64,000 bases of DNA from Alphaproteobacteria bacterium 32-64-14 (GTDB taxonomy: Bacteria; Pseudomonadota; Alphaproteobacteria; Caulobacterales; Hyphomonadaceae). The notes beneath the pieces were generated by a model. The model did no database searches and was not told the DNA's origin. It saw nothing but the letters and a program-made list of their open reading frames with translations. The position numbers were made by a program, and so were the translations under genes. Shown here piece by piece: positions 26,045-34,181 of the stretch; the first letter of the stretch is position 1; each line of letters opens with the position of its first letter. Location of the stretch: positions 33,140-97,139 of the forward strand of contig NCEM01000012.1 in NCBI GenBank assembly GCA_002280725.1, in the 5' to 3' direction.

Positions 26045-26068
26045 CCATCAGACCATCAGACCATCAGA
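26045..26068. repeat. Tandem octamer CCATCAGA x3
   Basis: Three exact head-to-tail copies of CCATCAGA followed by a partial CCAGA, ending 22 bp before the NIPSNAP start codon. It lies in the presumed promoter or 5' leader, where copy-number change would alter spacing. Confidence 0.8.
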
Positions 26069-26090
26069 CCAGAAACATCAGGCAGGAAAC

Positions 26091-26939
26091 ATGTCCACGT
26101 TCGCGATCAATGACCCCATTCGCATTCTGCGCCGCGCAGCCACCGCCACCGTCGCGGCGGGCATGGCGCTGTTTTCCGCCGCCTGCGGCACGATGAACAT
26201 GGGGGAGATCGTGGCGCCGACGCCGCCCGCCATCGGGCTCTACGAACTGCGCATCTACACCGCAGCGCCAGGCAAGGCCGACGCCCTCGACGCCCGCTTT
26301 CGCAACCACACGATCGGGCTGTTCAAGAAGCACGGCATGACGCCGATCGGCTTCTGGCATGTCGCGACGCCCGAAGGCCAGCCCAAGGACGATCGCCTGT
26401 TCTACATCATGGGCTACAAGGATCGCACCGCGCGCGATGCGTCCTGGGCCGCGTTCGCGCAGGATCCGGAATGGAAGCAGGTCTACGCCGACAGCCAGAA
26501 GGATGGCTCGCTCACCACGCAGGGCGGCATCCAGAACATCTTCCTCAACACCACCGACTATTCGCCGAAGCTGAACACCACCTCGTCCGCCACGCCGCGC
26601 TACTGGGAGTTGCGAACCTACACGGCGACGGCCGGCAATCTCGAGAACATACACAAGCGCTTCCGCAACCACACCGTCGGCATCTTCTCGCGCCTCGGCA
26701 TGACCAACTTCCTGTACTGGCGCCCCGTGGCCGACCAGCCGGCCATGACCGACAAGATGGTGTACATGATGGCCTATCCGACCGCCGCCGCCCGCACGAC
26801 GATGTGGCAGGCGTTCTCCAAGGACGAGGAATGGGTGAAGGTCCGCACCGAAAGCGAAGCCGCAGGCCCGCTGCTGGCCTCTCCGGGCGGCGTCGTCTCG
26901 GTCCAGCTTGTCCCAACCGACTACTCGCCGCTGAAGTAG
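26091..26939 (+). CDS. NIPSNAP-family lipoprotein with two domains
   Basis: 282 residues; AGGA precedes the ATG. A signal peptide with lipobox SAACG suggests a lipid-anchored exported protein. Two dimeric alpha/beta-barrel NIPSNAP domains follow in tandem: YELRIYTAAPGKADAL with RFRNHTIGLFKKHGM, then YWELRTYTATAGNLENI with RFRNHTVGIFSRLGM. The function of bacterial NIPSNAP proteins is not established. A strong terminator lies 25 bp after the stop, so it is monocistronic. Its export is unusual since many relatives are cytoplasmic. Confidence 0.88.
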   Translation: MSTFAINDPIRILRRAATATVAAGMALFSAACGTMNMGEIVAPTPPAIGLYELRIYTAAPGKADALDARFRNHTIGLFKKHGMTPIGFWHVATPEGQPKDDRLFYIMGYKDRTARDASWAAFAQDPEWKQVYADSQKDGSLTTQGGIQNIFLNTTDYSPKLNTTSSATPRYWELRTYTATAGNLENIHKRFRNHTVGIFSRLGMTNFLYWRPVADQPAMTDKMVYMMAYPTAAARTTMWQAFSKDEEWVKVRTESEAAGPLLASPGGVVSVQLVPTDYSPLK

Positions 26940-26963
26940 GCGTTGGACGAAACTTCCTTATGG

Positions 26964-26996
26964 AACGCCCCGGCCCAAAGCCGGGGCGTTTTCATT
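26964..26996 (+). terminator. Rho-independent terminator after the NIPSNAP gene
   Basis: Perfect 11-bp stem AACGCCCCGGC / GCCGGGGCGTT around CCAAA, followed by TTCATTT. It starts 25 bp after the stop codon. Confidence 0.92.
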
Positions 26997-27021
26997 TGAC
27001 CGCGCCCAACGGCCTAACCGA

Positions 27022-27075
27022 CGTTAGGAATAGCCTGCATTCCTACATTCGTTAGGAATAGCCCAATTCCTAACG
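27022..27075. promoter_or_regulatory. Two tandem dyads upstream of the pirin gene
   Basis: First dyad TAGGAAT-N7-ATTCCTA (27025-27045); second dyad CGTTAGGAAT-N6-ATTCCTAACG (27050-27075). The left arms sit in a direct repeat CGTTAGGAATAGCC with a 28-bp period. They lie about 90-145 bp before the pirin ATG. A further GTTGC-GTTT-GCAAC inverted repeat lies at about 27112-27125. They look like operators for a dimeric regulator not encoded nearby. Confidence 0.65.
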
Positions 27076-27165
27076 TGGTTTAGCAGTCGCCGGGTCGCCG
27101 CACTTGCATGTTGTTGCGTTTGCAACTATATGGCCTGCAACGACGATCAACAGATGGAGTTCGCA

Positions 27166-27864
27166 ATGATCGAAGTCCGCGCCTTTGACACCCTCGGCGG
27201 GGCCAACCATGGCTGGCTCGACGCCCACCACCACTTCTCCTTCGCGGAGTATTACGACCCCAAGCGCATGAGCTGGGGCCGTCTGCGCGTCTGGAATGAC
27301 GACCTGATTGCGCCGAAATCGGGCTTCCCGCCGCATCCGCACCGCGACATGGAAATCATCACCTATGTCCGCACCGGCGCGATCACCCACCAGGACTCGA
27401 TGGGCAATCACGGCCGCACCGGCGCTGGCGACGTTCAGGTGATGTCGGCGGGCACGGGTGTCCGACATGCCGAGTACAATCTGGAAGACGAGAACACGAC
27501 GCTGTTCCAGATATGGATCGAACCGGACCGTACCGGCGGCCAACCCGGCTGGGGCGCCAAGCAGTTCCCCAAGGCCGACCGTTCGGGCAACTGGTCCATC
27601 CTTGCCTCCGGCAAGGGCGATGAAGGCGCGCTGAACATCCGGGCCGATGCCCGCGTTGCTGGTGTGACGCTGGATGCAGGCCAGGAAATCGCCTGGGAAA
27701 CCGAGCCTGGCCGCCATGTCTATGCGGTGGCCGCCACCGGTGCGATCGAGGTCGATGGCCAGAAAGCCAGCGCCCGCGACGGGATCGCCGTGACAGGCAG
27801 CAACCGCATCGTCTTCAGGGCCATCGAAGGCCCTGCGGAAATCGTGCTGACCGATACCCTCTAA
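27166..27864 (+). CDS. Pirin family protein (YhaK-like)
   Basis: 232 residues from MIEVRAFDTLG; GGAG lies 7 bases before this ATG, while the in-frame start at 27130 lacks a site. The bicupin metal site is in the N-terminal half: PPHPHRDMEIITYV supplies His residues and Glu, and SAGTGVRHAEYN another His. Pirins of this type can act as quercetin dioxygenase-like or redox-sensing proteins. The regulatory dyads upstream suggest inducible expression. Cytoplasmic; no partner gene is adjacent. Confidence 0.9.
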   Translation: MIEVRAFDTLGGANHGWLDAHHHFSFAEYYDPKRMSWGRLRVWNDDLIAPKSGFPPHPHRDMEIITYVRTGAITHQDSMGNHGRTGAGDVQVMSAGTGVRHAEYNLEDENTTLFQIWIEPDRTGGQPGWGAKQFPKADRSGNWSILASGKGDEGALNIRADARVAGVTLDAGQEIAWETEPGRHVYAVAATGAIEVDGQKASARDGIAVTGSNRIVFRAIEGPAEIVLTDTL

Positions 27865-27963
27865 CTCCCCACGCTGTAATGCAGCGCGGTTAACCCGTCT
27901 TCATTCTCCTTCGGCCTGTATGTGGGCTAAGCTCGCCCGACAGCAGGTCGAAGGGGAATCGTC

Positions 27964-28215
27964 ATGAAGAAAGCCGCCACGCTGGCTCTCGCGCTCTGCA
28001 CCACGCCCCTTCTGGGCGGCTGCCTGATTACGGACGTTGCCGGCGCAGCCGTCGGGCTCACGGTTGCAACCGTGGGCGCTGTCGGTGGCGCCGCCATCGA
28101 TCTCGTCACCACCGACGAAGATGAACAGCAGTCCCACGACATCGAGGCGCTCCGGAAGGAGAACGAGGAACTGCGCCGCCAACAGCAGCAGCAACAGTCA
28201 AACAAGCCGAATTGA
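27964..28215 (+). CDS. Small lipoprotein with glutamine-rich coiled-coil tail
   Basis: 83 residues. Lipobox LLGGC follows a clear signal peptide. Residues about 22-50 are Gly/Ala/Val-rich and hydrophobic (VAGAAVGLTVATVGAVGGAA) and could insert in the membrane. The tail DIEALRKENEELRRQQQQQQ is a short coiled coil. No family recognised; the general build resembles small envelope lipoproteins. Confidence 0.6.
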   Translation: MKKAATLALALCTTPLLGGCLITDVAGAAVGLTVATVGAVGGAAIDLVTTDEDEQQSHDIEALRKENEELRRQQQQQQSNKPN

Positions 28216-28340
28216 GCGCGGGCCCCCTTTCCCAAACGCTCCGTTCATCCCACCTTCATGTCAGATTCAGTGATATAGACCTGCCGGGCGCGTAACCGGC
28301 CGATATCCAGAATCCAGAAGCTTTACAGGGACCCAGAGCC

Positions 28341-28820
28341 ATGCGCATCGCCGCCCTCGCCACCTCCGCCTTCGCCGCCGCCCTCATGGCCAGCCCCGCC
28401 CTCGCCCTCACGGTCGAAACGAAGATGTCGACCGCGTTCCAGGAAAAGCTGGATGACGACATCGGCGTTCGCGAAGCCCGTGTGCTGTCCGACGCGCTGA
28501 CGCGCAAGATCACCAACGTGTTCGCCGAAAAGGGCGTGCAGGCAGAAAAGATCGTGGTCACGATTGAAGACGCCCGGCCCAACCGCCCGACCATGGAACA
28601 GGTATCGCAGAAGCCCGGCCTCGACTCGATGCACTCGATCAGCCTCGGCGGCGCCAAGCTCTCCGGCATTGCATATGACGCAGCAGGCAACGAGATCGGT
28701 CGCTTTGACTATCGCTGGTACGAGACCGACCTCCACAACGTCGTCGCCGCTACGACCTGGAGCGATGCGCGCTCGACGTTCGACAAGTTCGCGCGCCGCT
28801 TCGCCGACAAGCTGACCTAG
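28341..28820 (+). CDS. Secreted protein of unknown function
   Basis: 159 residues with a Sec signal ending at SPALA near residue 22. The mature protein is mixed alpha/beta (MSTAFQEKLDDDIGVREARV, KIVVTIEDARPNRPT, YDAAGNEIGRFDYRWYETDL, then a helical end FDKFARRFADKL), a build seen in small periplasmic domains. No cysteines and no catalytic motif. Transcribed alone, convergent with queE. Confidence 0.6.
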   Translation: MRIAALATSAFAAALMASPALALTVETKMSTAFQEKLDDDIGVREARVLSDALTRKITNVFAEKGVQAEKIVVTIEDARPNRPTMEQVSQKPGLDSMHSISLGGAKLSGIAYDAAGNEIGRFDYRWYETDLHNVVAATTWSDARSTFDKFARRFADKLT

Positions 28821-28878
28821 ACCACCGGCAATCCTGACACGAAACGCCTCCCCTCACCGGGCAGCTTTTTGTTTCGCG

Positions 28879-29511
28879 CTAGCGAATGCCCGTCACCTTG
28901 TGCGTCTGCAAGCTGAGCCGCCATTGCGGATGCTCCAAGCAATAGGCGATGCACGCTGCTGTGTTCCCCTCGCGATCCGGGCCGTCCATCGGCTGCAGGA
29001 AGAAGTGCTTGAAATCGAGATGCGCGAACTTCTCTGGCGGCGCATCTTTCTGCGGATAGACTAGCTTCAGCTCATCGCCGGATGTCTGCTTCAGCTCCGC
29101 GGTCGACTTCGGGCTGACGCAGATCCAGTCGATCAACGATGGCGCCTTGATCGTGCCGTTGGTCTCGATGGCAATCTCGAAGTGGCGAGCCTTCAGCCCG
29201 TAGAGAAACTCAAGATCAAGCTGCAACAATGGCTCTCCGCCCGTGCAGACCACATACCGTTTTCCGCCATCGCCCTTCCATAGCGACGCGACATGGTTTG
29301 CAAGCTCCCCGCCGTCCTTGAACCTGCCCCCGCCATCGCCATCCGTACTGACAAAATCCGTGTCGCAGAACGTGCACACGGCCTTGGCGCGATCCCTCTC
29401 CAGGCCGCTCCACAGATTGCATCCGGCAAAGCGCACGAACACCGCAGCGCGCCCCGCTTGCGCACCTTCGCCTTGCAGCGTGTAGAAAGCTTCCTTGACG
29501 GAATAGGTCAT
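28879..29511 (-). CDS. queE: 7-carboxy-7-deazaguanine synthase
   Basis: 210 residues from [16 protein letters not shown]; the queC stop overlaps this ATG (ATGA), fixing the start. QueE is the radical SAM enzyme that contracts carboxytetrahydropterin to CDG on the way to queuosine. The cluster motif is the expanded form C-X14-C-X2-C (FAGCNLWSG...VCTFCDTDF), known from some proteobacterial QueE enzymes. [10 protein letters not shown] is the SAM-binding GGEP. No queD or queF in the window. Confidence 0.93.
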   Translation of the reverse strand: MTYSVKEAFYTLQGEGAQAGRAAVFVRFAGCNLWSGLERDRAKAVCTFCDTDFVSTDGDGGGRFKDGGELANHVASLWKGDGGKRYVVCTGGEPLLQLDLEFLYGLKARHFEIAIETNGTIKAPSLIDWICVSPKSTAELKQTSGDELKLVYPQKDAPPEKFAHLDFKHFFLQPMDGPDREGNTAACIAYCLEHPQWRLSLQTHKVTGIR

Positions 29512-30212
29512 GCGCCGGCCCGCCACGTTGCCCAGCCCTTCTCGCGCAGGTCGCACGCCGGGCACGTCCCGCAGCCATAGCCCCAATCATGCCGCTGTGT
29601 GCGGTCGCCGAGATAGCAGGTGTGCGTCTCTTCCACGATCAGATCGACCACCGCCTCGCCGCCCAGCGCCTCGCTGAGCGCCCAAGTCTGCGCCTTGTCG
29701 AGATACATCAGCGGCGTCTCGATGGGCGTCGGGCGATCCATGCCGAGCGTCAGCGCAGTCTGCATTGCATCCATCGTCGCGCGTCGGCAGTCGGGATAGC
29801 CAGAGAAATCCGTCTCGCACATGCCGCCAACCAGCGAGGTGAGACCACGCCTGTAGGCGACGGCGCCAGCAAACGTCAGGAACACCAGATTGCGCCCCGG
29901 TACGAACGTGCTCGGCAAGCCGCTATCGGCAAACCCGATCTCCTGCTCGCGCGTCAGCGCCGTATCGCTGACCTCGCCCAGCACGCCAAGATCCAGCAGG
30001 TGATCCTCGCCCAGCTTCGCCGACCACGCGGGAAACTGTGCACGCAGCTTCGCCAGAAACACCGTCCGGCAGTCCAACTCCACGCGATGGCGCTGGCGAT
30101 AATCGAAGCCGATCGTCTCCACCCGCTTATAGCGCGACAGCGCCCAGGCGAGGCAGACGGCGGAATCCTGTCCGCCGGAAAACAGTACGAGAGCTGAAGG
30201 TGTCGTCGTCAT
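29508..30212 (-). CDS. queC: 7-cyano-7-deazaguanine synthase
   Basis: 234 residues from [17 protein letters not shown]; the frame continues upstream without a sensible start. QueC converts CDG to preQ0 using ATP and ammonia. The PP-loop is LFSGGQDS and the zinc site is the C-terminal [10 protein letters not shown] with an earlier Cys in HTCYLGD. It is translationally coupled to queE. I looked for a preQ1 riboswitch upstream and saw none. Confidence 0.94.
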   Translation of the reverse strand: MTTTPSALVLFSGGQDSAVCLAWALSRYKRVETIGFDYRQRHRVELDCRTVFLAKLRAQFPAWSAKLGEDHLLDLGVLGEVSDTALTREQEIGFADSGLPSTFVPGRNLVFLTFAGAVAYRRGLTSLVGGMCETDFSGYPDCRRATMDAMQTALTLGMDRPTPIETPLMYLDKAQTWALSEALGGEAVVDLIVEETHTCYLGDRTQRHDWGYGCGTCPACDLREKGWATWRAGA

Positions 30213-30347
30213 CCCGCCCCGATGGGCCCGCCGCCTGATGAGGTCAAGACGATCTGCGCCTGCAGCCGCTCGGATGCATCCCGGCGCAAGCCAACAACCA
30301 TCTCCCCGCCCGCGAAGCCCCGCCCCTGCACGGCCAGTTGACAGCAT

Positions 30348-30368
30348 GTACTTTGTATAACAAAGTAC
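30348..30368. promoter_or_regulatory. Dyad operator GTACTTTGT-ATA-ACAAAGTAC
   Basis: Perfect 9-bp arms around ATA, 28 bp before the GTG start of the hydrolase fusion and 135 bp before the divergent queC start. A TTGACA lies just upstream (30338-30343), so a bound repressor would overlap the promoter. The winged-helix protein encoded at 32317 in the same operon is the natural candidate to bind it. Confidence 0.65.
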
Positions 30369-30396
30369 TCTTTAAATGAGCAAGGAGACTCAGATC

Positions 30397-31737
30397 GTGA
30401 TACGCGCCCTTCCCCGGATACTGATTGCCGCCGCCTGTCTCGCGGGCCTTCCCGCGGTCGCGCAGACCCTCACCGTGACCATCACCGACGTCCACTCCAG
30501 CACGGGCAAGATCCTCGCAAGCCTGTGTGACGATCCCGCCGCCCAGTTCCCTGGCGGCTGCATGACGGCAATGGCGATGGCCGATGCGACTGAGGGCACG
30601 ACAACCGTCGTCTTCGAGAACCTGAAGCCCGGCTCCTATGCCTTCCAGGCCTTCCACGACGAAGACGGCGACATGATGCCAAACATCCCGCCGGAGGGAT
30701 ATGCGTTCGGCAACAACGCCAGCTTCCCGCCGTCTTTCAAACGCGCAGCCATCACGGTCGCGAGCGACACGACAGCGGAAGTGAGGATGAACTATCTTGA
30801 GCAGTTCGGCTCAGTCGCGCCCGCGCAGATCGACAAGGGCGCGCCTGCGCCGGCCGGCGTCACCAAGACCATCGTGCGCGACAACGGACTGCTCGGCGCG
30901 TTCTACCTGCCGGAAGGATCGGGCAAGCGCCCCGCGCTGCTGATTCTCGGCGGATCGGAGGGCGGCCTTGGCGCCTCCAGCGGCGTTGGCCTCTCCTTCA
31001 CCAAGCAGGGCTACGCTGTGCTCGCGCTCGCCTACTTCATGGAAGACGGCCTGCCGCAATCGCTCGAGAACATCCCGCTCGAATACTTCGACAAGGCGGT
31101 CGCCTGGTTGAAGCAACAGCCCGGTGTCGACGCCAACGCCATCGGCGTCATCGGCGGCTCGCGTGGATCGGAAGCGGCCCTCTTGCTTGCTTCGCGCGAT
31201 CCCTCGATCAAGGCGGTGATGGCGTTCGCGCCCTCGGGCGTGGTCTGGCAGGGCCTCAACTTCGCCAATCCGATGAACATGGGTCCGGCCTGGACCGTCG
31301 ATGGAAAGGCGCTGCCCTTCGTCACGCCGGACGGCATGAAGTATCGTCCCGGCGCGCCGATGAAACCGATGTTCGACGCAGCCCTCGCCACCGAAAAGCG
31401 CACAACCGTCGACATTCCCGTCGAGCGCATCAACGCGCCAATCTTGCTGATCTCGGGCGCAGAAGACGCGCTGTGGCCCTCGCACGACATGGCAGAAGCG
31501 ATCATGAAGCGCCTCTCCGCCGCGAACTTCGCTCACGCCTACAAGCATCTCAGCTATGAAGGCGCAGGCCACATGGTGTTCATCGGCGACCCCGCCGGCG
31601 CCAGCGCGCAATCCATGGCGAAGGCGCCGCCCAACCCCGTGCTCGGCGGCACGGGCGCAGCGGGCCTTGCCGCCTGGACGCAGAACTGGCCCCTGACACT
31701 CGCCTTTTTCGACAACGCGCTGAAGGACACGCACTGA
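30397..31737 (+). CDS. Exported DUF2141 domain fused to BAAT-type/dienelactone-like hydrolase
   Basis: 446 residues. The GTG at 30397 is chosen over ATG 30376 because AAGGAG lies 8 bases before it and the Sec signal MIRALPRILIAAACLAG starts there, ending near AVAQ. Residues about 25-135 match DUF2141 (TGKILASLCDDPAAQFPGGC, FENLKPGSYAFQAFHDEDGD). Residues about 150-440 are an alpha/beta hydrolase like the acyl-CoA thioester hydrolase/BAAT C-terminal family: nucleophile Ser255 in GGSRGSE, Asp in GAEDALWPS, His in GAGHMVF. Periplasmic location is unexpected for CoA chemistry, so another ester substrate is likely. First gene of a three-gene operon. Confidence 0.82.
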   Translation: MIRALPRILIAAACLAGLPAVAQTLTVTITDVHSSTGKILASLCDDPAAQFPGGCMTAMAMADATEGTTTVVFENLKPGSYAFQAFHDEDGDMMPNIPPEGYAFGNNASFPPSFKRAAITVASDTTAEVRMNYLEQFGSVAPAQIDKGAPAPAGVTKTIVRDNGLLGAFYLPEGSGKRPALLILGGSEGGLGASSGVGLSFTKQGYAVLALAYFMEDGLPQSLENIPLEYFDKAVAWLKQQPGVDANAIGVIGGSRGSEAALLLASRDPSIKAVMAFAPSGVVWQGLNFANPMNMGPAWTVDGKALPFVTPDGMKYRPGAPMKPMFDAALATEKRTTVDIPVERINAPILLISGAEDALWPSHDMAEAIMKRLSAANFAHAYKHLSYEGAGHMVFIGDPAGASAQSMAKAPPNPVLGGTGAAGLAAWTQNWPLTLAFFDNALKDTH

Positions 31738-32315
31738 TGAACGTCACACGCGAGGAAGCCGCGCAGGCGCTGGCCGACATCGACAAGGCCAGCGACCGCG
31801 TCTTCAAGCTCAAGGGCTATCATCACGGCGCGCCCTTCTTCATCGTCTGGGGCTTCGTCTGGCTGATCGCCAACTCGGTCAGCCAGTTCAGGCCGGAGTA
31901 TCAGCGCTGGGTCTGGCCCGCCGCGGTAGGCGCAGGCTTTGTGATCTCGATGGTCATCGGCATCGCCCAGTCGCGGAAATCGCCCGCAGGCACACAAGCC
32001 GCCGCTCTCGATCGCCGCGTCGGCTCGCGCATCGGGATGACATCAGGCGTCATGATGGCCTTCATCGCGACCATGATCCTCATCGCACAGCCGTCCAGCG
32101 CGGACGAAGGCAATGCGATGGTCTCGATCTTCTTCCCGTTCATGTACATGGCGGCGGGAATCTGGGCTGGCTGGCGGCTGTTCGCGATCGGTCTGGTTAC
32201 GGCCATCGCCATCATCGTGGGCTTTTTTTGGATGCGTGAGTATTTCGACATCTGGATGGGCGTGTTCGGCGGCGGCTCGCTGATCGCTGGCGGCATCTGG
32301 CTGAGGACGGCGTAG
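31737..32315 (+). CDS. Integral membrane protein of unknown function
   Basis: 192 residues; its ATG overlaps the stop of the hydrolase (TGATG), so it is translationally coupled. Four or five hydrophobic segments are visible (APFFIVWGFVWLIANSVS, VWPAAVGAGFVISMVIGIAQ, MTSGVMMAFIATMILIAQ, VTAIAIIVGFFWM and a C-terminal one). An N-terminal amphipathic stretch with EEAAQALADIDKASDRV precedes them. I do not recognise the family, though similar small membrane proteins accompany winged-helix regulators of the next gene's type. Confidence 0.75.
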   Translation: MNVTREEAAQALADIDKASDRVFKLKGYHHGAPFFIVWGFVWLIANSVSQFRPEYQRWVWPAAVGAGFVISMVIGIAQSRKSPAGTQAAALDRRVGSRIGMTSGVMMAFIATMILIAQPSSADEGNAMVSIFFPFMYMAAGIWAGWRLFAIGLVTAIAIIVGFFWMREYFDIWMGVFGGGSLIAGGIWLRTA

Positions 32316-32316
32316 G

Positions 32317-32613
32317 ATGGAAGGCCCCGACGAGATCATCCACCAGTCGATGCGCCTGCGCATCGCCGCCTCGCTCAACGCCCTGCCCAGCGGCGAGCTG
32401 CTGGAATTCGGCAAGCTCAAATCGATGCTCGGCGCCACGGACGGCAACATGGCGACACACCTCGGCGCGCTCGAAAAAGCAGGGTACATCGCCGTCGAGA
32501 AAGACTTTGTCGGCAAGAAACCCCGCACCCGCGTCAGCCTCACGCGCGTGGGCCGCAAGGCGTTTGAACGCCACGTCTCCTACCTGAAAGATCTGCTTGA
32601 AGGCGGCCAGTAG
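32317..32613 (+). CDS. Winged-helix transcriptional regulator (HTH_34 type)
   Basis: 98 residues, one base after the membrane protein gene. The whole chain is a winged helix: RIAASLNALPSGELLEFGKL, recognition helix in GATDGNMATHLGALEKAGYI and wing EKDFVGKKPRTRVSLTRVG. This matches the PF13601-like family of small dimeric regulators that commonly sit in operons with membrane proteins. I infer autoregulation through the dyad at 30348. No sensor domain, so the ligand may be sensed via the small domain itself or indirectly. Confidence 0.85.
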   Translation: MEGPDEIIHQSMRLRIAASLNALPSGELLEFGKLKSMLGATDGNMATHLGALEKAGYIAVEKDFVGKKPRTRVSLTRVGRKAFERHVSYLKDLLEGGQ

Positions 32614-32620
32614 CCGCGGG

Positions 32621-33670
32621 TCAGTAGTCGCGCCATTCGCCATCGCGGCCACGCAAGCGCGTGCGCCCGTCTTCGGTCTCAACGTCGGCCAGTGATGCAA
32701 GCGCCTTTGAAACACCGCCTGGAATGTCGATCACATAGTGCGGCTGCGCGAGCCCCGACACGCGGTCGCGAAGCTGGCGAACCAGAGCCTGCCCTTCCGC
32801 GACCGTAGTCCGGAAATGCGACGTGCCCGGCGCCAAGTCGGCGTGATGCAGATAGTAGGGCCGCACCCGCGTTTCGACGAGTGCGCACATCAACTCCGCC
32901 AGCATGTCGATATCGTCGTTGACGCCCTTGAGCAGCACGGTCTGCGACAGCAGCACGATGCCCGCATCTGTCATGCGCGCCAGCGCTGCGCGTGCATCCG
33001 CCGTCAGCTCGCGCGCATGGTTGCAATGCACCGCGACATAGACCGCCTTCGCCGCACTGCGGATCGCGCCAACAAATTCATGCGAGATGCGCGAAGGATC
33101 CGCGACCGGCATGCGCGTGTGCCAGCGGATCACCTTCACATGCGGAATATCTTCCAGCGCCCGCGTCAGCGCCTCTGCTCGCCGCGCCGACAGCATGAAC
33201 GGATCGCCGCCCGTGACGATCACTTCCCAGACCTCCGGACGTGACCGGATATAGGCCAGCGCGTCACCGAGTTCGGCCTGCGAAAGATTGCCCTGCTTGT
33301 CAGGCCCCACCATCTCGCGGCGAAAGCAGAACCGGCAGTAGACCGGGCAGACCGACACGGCCTTCAGCAGCACGCGATCCGGATAGCGATGCACAATCCC
33401 CGGCACAGGTTCGTGCGTCACGTCGCCAATCGGGTCCGGCAGCTCATCGGGCGTGACATGCAGCTCATCAGCCGACGGCACGAACTGCCGCGCGATGGGA
33501 TCGGCAGGGTCGTTGCGGTCGATCAAGGCAGCCAGCGCCGGCGTGATCGCAGTGGCATAGGTGGCCATCACAGGGCCGAGTTCGCCCGCACCGCGCGCGA
33601 GCCCGGCGGCGACGAGATCGTCTCCCGTGCGCAGGGTGCGCGGCGCAGCGATGTCGATAACCTTGGTCAC
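32621..33670 (-). CDS. epmB: EF-P (R)-beta-lysylation protein, KamA-family radical SAM
   Basis: 349 residues. VCPVYCRFCFRREMVG carries the CX3CX2C cluster motif of lysine 2,3-aminomutases. It is shorter than catabolic KamA enzymes, and together with epmA and efp within 3 kb it is best read as EpmB, which isomerises lysine to beta-lysine for EF-P. Substrate and PLP regions include a lysine late in the protein (GGVSKALASL). It converges on the regulator gene at 32613 with a 7-bp gap. Confidence 0.88.
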   Translation of the reverse strand: MTKVIDIAAPRTLRTGDDLVAAGLARGAGELGPVMATYATAITPALAALIDRNDPADPIARQFVPSADELHVTPDELPDPIGDVTHEPVPGIVHRYPDRVLLKAVSVCPVYCRFCFRREMVGPDKQGNLSQAELGDALAYIRSRPEVWEVIVTGGDPFMLSARRAEALTRALEDIPHVKVIRWHTRMPVADPSRISHEFVGAIRSAAKAVYVAVHCNHARELTADARAALARMTDAGIVLLSQTVLLKGVNDDIDMLAELMCALVETRVRPYYLHHADLAPGTSHFRTTVAEGQALVRQLRDRVSGLAQPHYVIDIPGGVSKALASLADVETEDGRTRLRGRDGEWRDY

Positions 33671-33721
33671 GGCTGGCAGGGTATCCGGGCGGCCATTTGA
33701 ATGCGCGCCTCTATGACCCTC

Positions 33722-34150
33722 TCAGCGCTCAAAGTCCACAATATTGCCCAGCCGCTCGATGGCCGCGACCGCCCGCTCGTCCACACCCTGATCCCGCAGC
33801 ATGTTGGCGAAAAGGTAAGCCGCATTGGGGTCGGCGGCGCACTCGGCCACCGCATCCGTGATCTGCGGCCAGGCGTCGTTGGCGAATTCCAGAACCAGGT
33901 CGAGCGCGCCAATCGCGGTCAGCACCATCATCGCGTTCGGCGCAATGTCCTGCAGTCCGCCCGCCGGCCCGAACATGATCGGGGCAATATCGCGCAACTC
34001 GCCGATCTGCTTGCCGTGGCCAGCCACGAACTGGCCGATGATGCGCTGCGTCTTCCAGTCGACCCATTCAGACGTGCACGGCTGGGGCGCGGTAGCGCAA
34101 CCGGCCATCAGCGGAAGCGCCATCATGCCGGCAGCGATCGACTTCATCAT
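33722..34150 (-). CDS. Predicted lipoprotein between epmA and epmB
   Basis: 142 residues from MMKSIAAGMMALPLMAGC; a full AAGGAGGT lies 7 bases before this ATG, which decides the start over 34207. Lipobox LMAGC. The mature part is helical with no known domain (WVDWKTQRIIGQFVAGHGKQ, then a Met/Ala-rich hydrophobic stretch NAMMVLTAIGALDLVLEFAN). It lies 31 bp after epmA on the same strand and 51 bp before epmB, so it is probably co-expressed with the EF-P modification genes, but a link to translation is not expected for an envelope lipoprotein. Confidence 0.65.
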   Translation of the reverse strand: MMKSIAAGMMALPLMAGCATAPQPCTSEWVDWKTQRIIGQFVAGHGKQIGELRDIAPIMFGPAGGLQDIAPNAMMVLTAIGALDLVLEFANDAWPQITDAVAECAADPNAAYLFANMLRDQGVDERAVAAIERLGNIVDFER

Positions 34151-34181
34151 GGCGCCACCTCCTTGACGGCATAGGACAGGT

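Noticed and set aside
30213..30347. preQ1 riboswitch before queC
   Set aside because: No preQ1-type pseudoknot pattern seen in the 135 bp upstream.
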